A DNA stretch of 25,866 bases. Source: a virus. The notes beneath the pieces are model-generated. The model had not been told where the DNA came from. It searched no databases and saw nothing but the letters and a program-made list of their open reading frames with translations. Each line of letters begins with the position of its first letter. Position 1 is the first letter of the stretch. Shown piece by piece: positions 1 to 6,277 of the stretch. The stretch spans positions 1-25,866 of the IMG/VR virus record IMGVR_UViG_3300006738_000071; one strand, 5' to 3'. Both the position numbers and the translations under genes were made by a program.

Positions 1-1668
1 AACCCCTATGTGATGATCGGGTACAGAACCACCGGCACCGGCACCGAAACCGACAAGGTGAAGCTGAAGGCCCGCCTCGAAGCCCTGGGTGTTGATGTCA
101 GCATGTGGGATGCCAATGAGGGCGTATCCGAAGACAACTTCGAGACGATTCAAGAGCACTATAGCGCGAAGAAGCAGCTTCTCAGAGACGTGGACGTTGT
201 TCGCGCCTCGAAACTTAATGAGCTTAACGTGCCGTCACACTCGGAAATTATGGACCACGCGGTCAATCATTCCCATTATAGGCACGTTAAGCCAGCCTTT
301 AAGAGTGCCAAGGAGAAAATTGACCGCCTAAATGAAGCTCTTGCGGCGCTAGGTGTAAGAGAGTGGCGGGGTTACAAAATAAAGCCGTTCGCCTCTAGCG
401 ACTTAGATGACTTAATCGCGATGAGGGATCAGATACGGCGCGATGAAGAAGCCCTAAGCGCGAGGGTGGGCTTGGTTTCGGTAGACCTTCCGTCGAATTC
501 AATGATTGGCCGTGAGCATCCCGAGGTAGGGCCACAGATCAGGGAGGAAAGGGAGAAGTTAGAGGAGGTCAAATCGGCTATTGCAGCTTACAACAATGAG
601 GGCACATCCGAAGACAACTTCGAGACGATGCCTGAAGCAACCACGCCCGTAAGCCAAGCGCATGAAGAGAATCGCCTGGACGCTGAGTTGCGAAGCAACA
701 ACACCAGCGAGCAGAAGGCCAACGAGAACATCTTCACGTATGCCGAAAATGCCTTGGACCCGGACTCGCTTAAATTCGTCATCGAGTGGTCAGAAAGTGG
801 TGCTGTAGAAGACGGCCAAGAGTTCGCATCAGTCAATGAGCTTAACGCCAAATTGCAGGAAATATCCGACCACCATAGGGAGCGGTACGGTCTTGGTGGT
901 GGCTACTTTAAGACAAAGGTCTACGCTGAACTTGAGGGCAATCGGTTCTTTGGCAACCGTCTGGACGTTACATCGGGCGGCGAAGACGTAAATCTGGTAG
1001 ATCACATGACTGCGATTTCTCATTATTACCAGTCCGACAGGGGTCGAGAATATTGGTCGGCGGTTCAGGCTAACCAACGTGACAGGGGTGAAGAGACAGG
1101 CGAGCAGGCGCACGAGCGGGCGCAGTCGTATAAGAACATGGTTCAGCTAGTGCGGGACCATCAAAGAATTGCCAGTGGCTACGACATCGCAGGGGGCGAC
1201 CCTCCTCAAGTAAAGTCTAAGAGAGAGTTAGACAAACTATCCGAAACAAGAAGAGCACAGGCCGATGCTTGGGAACAAGCAGAGCGAGAGGCCGAACAAA
1301 GAGCCGCCCAGGATGCTCACGCGGCTCGAACAGCAGGCTGGGAAGCCCCGCAGAGCAGGCGAGAGGTAACCAAGCGCGTTAAGCGAGCTATCGTTCAGGC
1401 GACTGGTTTGCCAGCGAAGGACGTTAGCGTTCGTGGTTCAACAGGGACCGCCTGGGGGTGGGTACGGATAAGCGGAAAAACGCAAGCAGCGCAAGCGGCT
1501 ATTGATGCGTTTCAGGGAAGGACTTATTGGGGCAACATTTCTCCAGATGACTGGGACAGGGCAACGCTAGAGTTTGAAATTGGTGCGGGCATTCACACTC
1601 CGGGCTCTATCTCGCGAGGCGGCTTCACTAACTTCTCAGACCTGCTCAAATCAATAGGCCGTGCCTAA
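1..1668 (+). CDS. Large polyvalent-type phage protein, 5' end outside window
   Basis: The frame is open through the left edge (codons for N-P-Y precede the GTG at 10), and no ribosome site is visible in the few bases before it. The visible 552 residues are therefore probably the C-terminal part of a longer protein. Residues about 253-345 carry a WSES motif, a GGYxKTK motif and a later RLDV, a pattern I associate with the large-polyvalent-protein domain LPD25. Residues about 450-520 (VSVR, WGWV, AFQG) weakly recall LPD29. Residues about 400-445 are charged, Glu/Arg/Ala-rich and probably helical. Polyvalent proteins are multidomain proteins of phages and conjugative elements, thought to enter the cell with the DNA. 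A role in the virion or in early takeover is inference. A 12-residue segment is duplicated (see repeats). It could instead be an unrelated head-morphogenesis protein. The last base of its TAA is the first base of the next ATG. Confidence 0.6.
   Translation, partial: NPYVMIGYRTTGTGTETDKVKLKARLEALGVDVSMWDANEGVSEDNFETIQEHYSAKKQLLRDVDVVRASKLNELNVPSHSEIMDHAVNHSHYRHVKPAFKSAKEKIDRLNEALAALGVREWRGYKIKPFASSDLDDLIAMRDQIRRDEEALSARVGLVSVDLPSNSMIGREHPEVGPQIREEREKLEEVKSAIAAYNNEGTSEDNFETMPEATTPVSQAHEENRLDAELRSNNTSEQKANENIFTYAENALDPDSLKFVIEWSESGAVEDGQEFASVNELNAKLQEISDHHRERYGLGGGYFKTKVYAELEGNRFFGNRLDVTSGGEDVNLVDHMTAISHYYQSDRGREYWSAVQANQRDRGEETGEQAHERAQSYKNMVQLVRDHQRIASGYDIAGGDPPQVKSKRELDKLSETRRAQADAWEQAEREAEQRAAQDAHAARTAGWEAPQSRREVTKRVKRAIVQATGLPAKDVSVRGSTGTAWGWVRISGKTQAAQAAIDAFQGRTYWGNISPDDWDRATLEFEIGAGIHTPGSISRGGFTNFSDLLKSIGRA
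115..149 (+). repeat. Direct repeat copy 1 (35 bp, in frame)
   Basis: This copy matches 595-629 at 33 of 35 positions and encodes NEGVSEDNFET. The two mismatches are adjacent and change V to T. The copies are 480 bases apart, exactly 160 codons, so recombination between them would delete or duplicate the segment without breaking the frame. Confidence 0.85.
595..629 (+). repeat. Direct repeat copy 2 (35 bp, in frame)
   Basis: This is the second copy of the repeat at 115-149 and encodes NEGTSEDNFET. The sequences flanking the two copies do not look alike at protein level, so the duplicated unit is short and sharply bounded. The codons are the same in both copies apart from one position. Confidence 0.85.
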
Positions 1669-1886
1669 TGCAGCCAGCCCAGCCCCCAAAGGATACAGCA
1701 ATTGTGTGCGATTACTGCGGTTTTCGCTTGGGCGTCTGGGTTAAATCACGCCTAAAGATACACGTTCGGAGTCGGCTTTTAGTGGTAAGAAAAAGTGGAC
1801 AAGCTGAGTTGAGATGTCACAATTGTAAAAGCGACACTCTACTTCCTCTTTTTCTACCTCTGGAGCAGCCATGTTCATCTGGTTAA
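1668..1886 (+). CDS. Small zinc-ribbon protein, Com-like
   Basis: This 72-residue protein has two CxxC pairs, Cys14/Cys17 (CDYC) and Cys50/Cys53 (CHNC). They are separated by a short basic stretch rich in Arg and Lys that would fit a four-cysteine zinc ribbon. The layout recalls the Com family of phage zinc-ribbon proteins. In phage Mu, Com binds mRNA and activates translation of mom, but no mom-like gene is visible here, so that role should not be transferred. The start is fixed by a TAATG junction with the upstream gene, which suggests translational coupling. The 3' end overlaps the next gene by 16 bases. Nucleic-acid binding is inference from the ribbon and its basic character. Confidence 0.6.
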   Translation: MQPAQPPKDTAIVCDYCGFRLGVWVKSRLKIHVRSRLLVVRKSGQAELRCHNCKSDTLLPLFLPLEQPCSSG

Positions 1887-2326
1887 ACGTACTTCTGACT
1901 ATGATGTTCCTTCCGGTTGCGCTGTTGTTTGGTAAAATTAAGCGAGTCGGGCTCTGTAAGGACGCAGTAAACGATCAGGTAAACGAAGCGTTTCCCGTGT
2001 CGAAGTGGACCCCGTATTTAGATCTTGAACCACGAGGCTGGTTTAGGTGTTGGATGGAGAGGAATGGGATCGGTGGTATGGCGTGCCTCGGGTACGTGTT
2101 TATCCAACAAAGACACGAGTTAATTGTGTTCCATGAGTGCGTGCATGTGATGCAGCAGAGCGCGGTGAGCCCTGCACTGATAGGTCTTACCTACCTTCTG
2201 GACATAATCGTGTTCCTTCCGTGGCGTGGATGGTTCAAGGAGGGAGAGGCTAAGAGGGTGTCCACGGTAGAGGTCGTAGCGTACCGGGTGACAGGGCAAG
2301 ACGAGTGGTCTTCGGGACAAGATTAA
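1871..2326 (+). CDS. Membrane-anchored HExxH metallopeptidase-like protein
   Basis: This 151-residue protein begins with a hydrophobic segment (residues about 3-21, rich in Leu, Met and Phe) that should act as a signal anchor. Residues 88-92 are HECVH, matching the HExxH zinc and catalytic motif, followed by VMQQ. A second hydrophobic stretch (about 101-118) follows. A later Glu134 in VEVVAY could be the third zinc ligand, as in gluzincin-type peptidases where a Glu lies downstream of HExxH. The protein is short for a peptidase and no propeptide is visible. It overlaps the zinc-ribbon gene upstream, so the two are probably co-translated. Activity is inferred from the motif only, and the substrate is unknown. 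Position before the head genes could mean a virion or lysis-related role, but nothing in the sequence decides it. Confidence 0.55.
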   Translation: MFIWLNVLLTMMFLPVALLFGKIKRVGLCKDAVNDQVNEAFPVSKWTPYLDLEPRGWFRCWMERNGIGGMACLGYVFIQQRHELIVFHECVHVMQQSAVSPALIGLTYLLDIIVFLPWRGWFKEGEAKRVSTVEVVAYRVTGQDEWSSGQD

Positions 2327-2330
2327 ATAC

Positions 2331-2359
2331 TTGACACCGATCTTGGCCCGGACAAGAAT
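2331..2359 (+). promoter_or_regulatory. Candidate sigma70-type promoter before head genes
   Basis: A perfect TTGACA (2331-2336) is followed after a 17-base spacer by AAGAAT (2354-2359), which matches TATAAT at four of six positions. Transcription would start near 2366. It lies five bases after the preceding stop codon and is the best promoter-like sequence I found in the window. Phages may use their own late sigma factor, so use of this site is unproven. Confidence 0.5.
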
Positions 2360-2383
2360 GTGCAGAGAGGCCCGTAGTTTAGG

Positions 2384-2419
2384 GGCGCGAGAATCCGTGT
2401 GGTTTTTGTGCCTTTTTTT
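2384..2419 (+). terminator. Terminator-like hairpin with T7 tract
   Basis: GGCGCGAGAATC (2384-2395) can pair with GGTTTTTGTGCC (2401-2412) around a 5-base loop. This gives 12 pairs, of which four are G-U. Seven T residues (2413-2419) follow directly. This is the form of an intrinsic terminator, weakened by the G-U pairs. It lies just downstream of the candidate promoter and ends a few bases before the ribosome site of the protease gene, so it may act as an attenuator rather than only ending the upstream operon. A short alternative stem, 2370-2373 with 2383-2386, would compete for its base. Confidence 0.5.
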
Positions 2420-2432
2420 GTTTTGGTGATTT

Positions 2433-3191
2433 ATGTACGAGAATAATATCGACGTATTCAGCGCATGGACCCCGTTCGACGTTGTCGAAAAGGGTGAGTC
2501 CGAAAGCAGTCCTAGTGGTCGTATCTCCGGTGTTGTTTCAACTGAGACGGTAGACCAACAGGGCGAGCAGGTTGTACAGAAGGGCCTCGACTGGGACTAT
2601 TTCCTGAGCAAGGGTTGGTTCAACTGGGAGCACGCGGCTGGGCCTGAAAATGTTCTAGGGTACCCAGACAAGGTTGAACCCGTAGAAATCAACGGAACCC
2701 ACGCAACTCGCGTAGAGGGCCGTCTCTTGATGAACAAGGCTAAGGCCAAAGAAATTTACAATACGGCGGTAAGTCTACAGAAGTCGGAATCAAACCGACG
2801 GCTTGGATTTTCCATCGAGGGTCAGGTGTTAGAGCGCGAAGGGAAGACGATCAAAAAAGCTCGTATTCTCAATGTTGCGATAACTGCTCACCCGATTCAT
2901 CCAGACGCACGTTTGGAGATCCTAGCGCAATCACTCCTCGCCCGCGCCGCCTCTGTCGGCTATCAAACCCCAGCCGGTGAGGGCGGCTCTATAGCACCTT
3001 TGGTCGCACAATCTCTGGAAGGCTCAGTTTCAACTGCCACCTTCGGGGCTCGTGGTCTTGAAGCGTATTTGAAGAGCTTGAAAGAGGAAGACCTGATTGC
3101 GCTGCGTATTCTAAAGAGCTTTCCAACGCTCAATTTTGGAGACGCACATTCCATAGTAACAGACTTTTTACGAAAAAAGGGAGTCCTCTAA
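2433..3191 (+). CDS. Prohead serine protease (XkdF/HK97-protease-like)
   Basis: This 252-residue protein has the layout of a phage capsid-maturation protease. An N-terminal strand pattern contains VDQQGE (41-45), His67 lies in an NWEH motif, and Ser127 lies in LGFSIEG. His and Ser are the expected positions of the nucleophile and base in the herpesvirus/HK97-type protease fold; I could not assign a third catalytic residue. It would cleave the scaffold and the capsid N-arm inside the prohead. Residues about 175-202 (GYQTPA, then PLVAQSLE) closely resemble residues 29-62 of the capsid protein encoded downstream. A GGTGAT sequence (2425-2430) complementary to the 16S 3' end supports the ATG at 2433. 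The stop overlaps the next start (TAATG). Immediate linkage to the scaffold and capsid genes supports the call. Confidence 0.8.
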   Translation: MYENNIDVFSAWTPFDVVEKGESESSPSGRISGVVSTETVDQQGEQVVQKGLDWDYFLSKGWFNWEHAAGPENVLGYPDKVEPVEINGTHATRVEGRLLMNKAKAKEIYNTAVSLQKSESNRRLGFSIEGQVLEREGKTIKKARILNVAITAHPIHPDARLEILAQSLLARAASVGYQTPAGEGGSIAPLVAQSLEGSVSTATFGARGLEAYLKSLKEEDLIALRILKSFPTLNFGDAHSIVTDFLRKKGVL

Positions 3192-3913
3192 TGAAGAAGG
3201 CAACGCAACTCCGAGAGGAGTTAAACGGCGTGCTTGCGGACGGGGAAGTAGATCGCGTAGTAAAATCCGCGATTGACGCTGGAACAGTCGAGAATGACAT
3301 CGACTACAAGCCAGCGGTAGATCCAGAAGCACTCGACGTAGCACTCGAAGCCGTTAAGAAAGCGATGAATATCGCTAAAGAAGAAGTATCAACTGAGCAA
3401 GCACTAGCTCAAGCCGAAGAGATTGAGGAAGAAGTTTCCAAGTCTCTTAGCTTTGACGAAGTCGCTCTCGCAGAAGAAGAGGACTACGTTGATGTAACGG
3501 ACGTTCTCGACACAATCACAAAGGGCGCAGACAGCCTTCTGAGTGAGATTCGCCACGAGCACACAGTGTTGGCAAGCGCAATCACTGAGATGACTGCTGT
3601 ATACCGCGACATCGCTAAGGGCATCAACGCGCTTAGTGGTCGAGTCGGTGACCTAGAGAACGAAACCAAAGAGGTCCAAAAGGGTCTTGCCATTACTCCT
3701 GAACGTAAATCCGTTACAGGCACGTTAGAGGCAGTTCCCCACCCAGGTGACGCTCCAGTGCAGCTTGACCGCGCCGGACTCATCCAGAAGGGCCTGACAC
3801 TTCTTGAAACTTCGACTGAGCCAATGAAGCAAGCAGAACTCTCGAAAGCCATTTCGCTTTTGGAGTCTGGTGCTGACATTAACGAAGTCGTAAGCAATTA
3901 CCATCTTAACTAA
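3191..3913 (+). CDS. Probable capsid scaffolding protein
   Basis: This 240-residue protein is strongly acidic in its first half (runs of Glu and Asp around residues 75-105). Helical, coiled-coil-like sequence follows around 115-165. Residues near 166-190 look loose, and the C-terminal part (about 195-240) appears helical. It has no recognisable enzyme motif. Scaffolding proteins of tailed phages are typically acidic and alpha-helical, lie between protease and capsid genes, and often end in a helix that binds the capsid protein. All of that fits, but the identification rests on position and composition rather than a matched family. The start is set by TAATG overlap with the protease gene, implying coupled synthesis. 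Confidence 0.6.
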   Translation: MKKATQLREELNGVLADGEVDRVVKSAIDAGTVENDIDYKPAVDPEALDVALEAVKKAMNIAKEEVSTEQALAQAEEIEEEVSKSLSFDEVALAEEEDYVDVTDVLDTITKGADSLLSEIRHEHTVLASAITEMTAVYRDIAKGINALSGRVGDLENETKEVQKGLAITPERKSVTGTLEAVPHPGDAPVQLDRAGLIQKGLTLLETSTEPMKQAELSKAISLLESGADINEVVSNYHLN

Positions 3914-3927
3914 GGAGGGCTTTCATT

Positions 3928-5358
3928 ATGCTTTCAATGCCCCAAGCAAACGACCTAGTGTCGGTGAAGGACTTGCATGAGCTTAACAAAGCTCTCCGCA
4001 AGGCCACAGCGGCTGGCTACCAGACACCAGCCAGCCAAACACCAGACGGCAACACCACCTTTAGCCCACTGGTGCCTCAATCTATTGAGGCGACTCTCGC
4101 TTCAAAAACTTTCACTATGGACGAACTCGTTCTGTGGAAAATGCTGCCTAAACGCGCAGTTTCTCAAACCGTTCATGAGTACACCGTTGTAAATGAGCAT
4201 GGTGGAGATATGGACCCATTCTTCGTGGAAGGTGGTGGTGGATATGAATCCCTCAGCACTTACGAAAGAAAGAGTCTGCGAATCAAGTACCTCATGGAAA
4301 AGCGAGAGGTTACTGACGTGGCCTCTATGGTCGGAATCATCGGCAATAACGCAAACGCTATTGCTGAAGCCACCGAGCGTGGAACCATCTCTCTTTTGAG
4401 CAAGTTGGAGAAGCAGCTTTTTATCGCTGACTCCAGCATCAACCCACTTGCATTCGATGGTATCGATAAGCAGATGGCTGATGGCGCTCCTAACAATGTC
4501 AGCAACCTTGCTGGTGATGACCTTACTCCAATGAAGTTGCAGGAAATCCTGTCTGGCTCCTATGCCGAGCCAAACTTCGGTAAGCCATCCGTAGTTCTCG
4601 TTGAGCCTCGCGTACACGCGCAGCTTATTGAGCAGGCTACTGCTTATGGTCGCCACGACATGATGGGCACGGGACAGGGAACAATGACCTTCGGTCGTTC
4701 CGACCTCCGCATCTCGGTGCCTTACGGTACTGGTTCCGTACCTGTAGTTGGTTGCCCGTTCTTGTACCCAGAAGGTGCACCGAACGCAGCCGCTGTTGGT
4801 ACTGCACCGACAGCACCTTCTGCTTTCAACACCCCTACCGTTGCAACTCACGCTTCTTCCCTGTTCCTCTCCGGCGATGCCGGAACTTACTACTACCACG
4901 CGGTAGCAGTAGGACAGGGCGGTAAGTCAGCACCGATTGTGTCGGCTGCTATAACAGTAGCTGCTGGTGAGCGAGTATCCGTTGGTATTAACGATGACGC
5001 CCTTGCTACACCAGTAAGCGGCTCCGAGAACACTGCAAGTATCTTGTACTACAAGATTTATCGCAGCACGACCGGCGTCCACGCTGATGCAAAGTGGGCC
5101 TTCAACGTCAAGAAAGCGGATACCAGCAGTGACACCGCATTCAACGATGACAACCTTCACCGCCCTGGCATGTCCAAGGCGTATGCTCTTCAGATGACTC
5201 CAGATGTAATCGAGTGGGTAAAACTTCTCGACTTCATCCGTCGTCCTCTTGCAGAGGTGAAGACCACTAAACCATTCTTGCTCATGCTCTTTGGTGCGCT
5301 AAACATCAAAGTTCCGACCAAGAACTGGCTTATCCGTAACATCAAGACTAATCCTTGA
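3928..5358 (+). CDS. Major capsid protein with Ig-like insert
   Basis: This 476-residue protein has an N-arm (1-62) ending in GYQTPA and PLVPQSIE motifs, a HK97-type core including EREVTD-like and E-loop-like glycine-rich sequence (residues about 90-115), and a conserved C-terminal segment. Residues about 290-410 interrupt the core with an FN3/Ig-like stretch (TYYYHAVAV, SAPIV, ILYYKIYRS). The overall plan, including such an insert and the C-terminal MTPDV...PLAEV...GALN pattern, resembles the capsid proteins of SPO1/Twort-type myoviruses as I recall them. A strong AAGGAGGG (3912-3919) lies 8 bases before the ATG at 3928. The protease and scaffold lie just upstream. A GC-rich hairpin follows the gene. 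The N-arm is probably cleaved during maturation, but the cut site cannot be placed. Confidence 0.9.
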   Translation: MLSMPQANDLVSVKDLHELNKALRKATAAGYQTPASQTPDGNTTFSPLVPQSIEATLASKTFTMDELVLWKMLPKRAVSQTVHEYTVVNEHGGDMDPFFVEGGGGYESLSTYERKSLRIKYLMEKREVTDVASMVGIIGNNANAIAEATERGTISLLSKLEKQLFIADSSINPLAFDGIDKQMADGAPNNVSNLAGDDLTPMKLQEILSGSYAEPNFGKPSVVLVEPRVHAQLIEQATAYGRHDMMGTGQGTMTFGRSDLRISVPYGTGSVPVVGCPFLYPEGAPNAAAVGTAPTAPSAFNTPTVATHASSLFLSGDAGTYYYHAVAVGQGGKSAPIVSAAITVAAGERVSVGINDDALATPVSGSENTASILYYKIYRSTTGVHADAKWAFNVKKADTSSDTAFNDDNLHRPGMSKAYALQMTPDVIEWVKLLDFIRRPLAEVKTTKPFLLMLFGALNIKVPTKNWLIRNIKTNP

Positions 5359-5359
5359 T
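5341..5359 (+). promoter_or_regulatory. Small inverted repeat over the capsid stop codon
   Basis: ATCAAG (5341-5346) can pair with CTTGAT (5354-5359) across a 7-base loop, and the second arm contains the TGA stop (5356-5358). It is a weak 6-pair stem and may be incidental, but it sits directly before the strong hairpin at 5378. Confidence 0.3.
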
Positions 5360-5377
5360 GTTATAGTACTATGAGTT

Positions 5378-5421
5378 AGCCGCCTCTTCTTAGCGGGGGA
5401 GGCGGCTGCTTGTGTGCTTTT
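5378..5421 (+). terminator. GC-rich hairpin after the capsid gene
   Basis: AGCCGCCTC (5378-5386) pairs perfectly with GAGGCGGCT (5399-5407), giving nine pairs of which seven are G-C, with a 12-base loop. The downstream sequence is only moderately T-rich (TTTT at 5418-5421) and does not begin at once. It may be a partial terminator or a 3' stability hairpin that lets capsid mRNA exceed the downstream transcripts. No clear promoter was found between it and the next gene, so read-through is expected. Confidence 0.65.
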
Positions 5422-5450
5422 AGTGTTAATTAACCTGGGAGGAAGTACCG

Positions 5451-5711
5451 ATGGCGGTAATCTGGAAACATAAAACAATTCGCAACAGCACTGTTGTGGT
5501 TGGCTCTGAAACCTATCAGATTGATGGAGAAGGCGTTTTGTCGCCTGAATTGTCGGAGCCAGCATCAACACGTTTGCTAGGTATTCCCGGCTATTCGTGT
5601 TCGCGAGTGCCCGATGCGAAGCCAAAAGAAAAACCTGCGCCGAAGAAAAATCCAGCAGCCAAAAAGGCTGCCCCAAAGAAAAAAGCGGCTGCAAAGCCTA
5701 AGAAAAAATAA
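5451..5711 (+). CDS. Small head protein with lysine-rich tail
   Basis: This 86-residue protein has two parts. Residues 1-50 form a short beta-like unit with a 'LSEPASTRLLGIPGY' segment; similar short proteins are common next to capsid genes in phages (recalled, not searched). Residues 57-86 are almost entirely Lys, Ala and Pro, with 14 lysines in 30 residues, like the tails of histone H1 or AlgP-type proteins. Such a tail would bind DNA, RNA or an acidic surface. Whether it is packaged is unknown. The ribosome site GGGAGGA (5437-5443) lies 7 bases before the ATG. It is the first gene after the capsid hairpin and is followed at 11 bases by the next gene. Confidence 0.65.
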   Translation: MAVIWKHKTIRNSTVVVGSETYQIDGEGVLSPELSEPASTRLLGIPGYSCSRVPDAKPKEKPAPKKNPAAKKAAPKKKAAAKPKKK

Positions 5712-5722
5712 GGAGAATTCTC

Positions 5723-6253
5723 ATGGCCGATCCTACCGGAACCAACATGACAGCCGCGAAAGCCAAGGCGATTGACGCGACTGACCCTGCCCTCTACGAA
5801 TTACGTCTTTGCGAGCGTGTGCAACAGCTTCGCACAGACCACGAAAACCCAGTTCTCAGCACTGTGTCTGCGCCTGCGAGCACCACAACGACTCTCACAG
5901 ACGCACAGTCTGGCAGCGTGGTGCTTATGGCACCGAACGCAGCCGCAATCGTACTGCCTACGCCATCTGTTGGCCTGAACTACAAAATTGTTCTGACAGG
6001 CAACTACGCCTCGGCTGTATGCACTGTGAAAACAGCGACCACAGACGGTTCGGTGCATTTTGTCGGTGGCTGGACCTCTCCAGACTCTAACCACGGAGCG
6101 GCGTCCAACAACAGCAGCAATGATGCCATCACCTTCGGCGCTGATACAGAGGCGGGTGACAACATCGACCTGACCTGCATTAGTGCCACACAGTGGCTTG
6201 TGACCGGGTTCTCGAACGCGACGACGAACGGAATCACAATCGCTGACGCATAG
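5723..6253 (+). CDS. Beta-rich virion protein, possible capsid decoration
   Basis: This 176-residue protein has a helical N-terminal 45 residues. After that come strand-like stretches rich in Ser, Thr, Ala and Gly (STTTTLTDAQSGSVVLMAPNAAAIVLPTP, then NYKIVLTG). The later half ends with a 'TQWLVTGFS' type strand. This plan resembles phage tail and capsid accessory proteins in which a beta domain coats the surface. No catalytic motif is seen. AAGGAG lies just before the ATG. Its place between the capsid gene and the connector favours a head decoration or head-fibre role, but that is inference, and it may be another minor structural protein. Confidence 0.5.
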   Translation: MADPTGTNMTAAKAKAIDATDPALYELRLCERVQQLRTDHENPVLSTVSAPASTTTTLTDAQSGSVVLMAPNAAAIVLPTPSVGLNYKIVLTGNYASAVCTVKTATTDGSVHFVGGWTSPDSNHGAASNNSSNDAITFGADTEAGDNIDLTCISATQWLVTGFSNATTNGITIADA

Positions 6254-6277
6254 TCTTAGTCAATAAGGAGATAGGCG

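Noticed and set aside
2370-2419. Sequence GCCCGTAGTTTAGGGG resembling the start of a tRNA
   Set aside because: There is no T-arm (GGTTCGAATCC type) or anticodon stem of proper spacing, and the stretch is better explained by the terminator-like hairpin at 2384-2419.
4102-4899. 265-codon open frame on the minus strand across the capsid gene
   Set aside because: It is fully antisense to a well-supported capsid gene, has no ribosome site and no recognisable protein sequence. It is a shadow.
5408-5450. Possible promoter between the capsid hairpin and the next gene
   Set aside because: TTGTGT and TTAATT-like hexamers occur but not at acceptable spacing, so no promoter is called.
4777-5946. 17-base identical GCACCGAACGCAGCCGC in the capsid gene (4777-4793) and the beta-rich protein gene (5930-5946)
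   Set aside because: Both encode APNAAA, but flanking residues differ and the sequence is Ala-codon-rich, so chance or convergent composition is likely. Kept only as a note.
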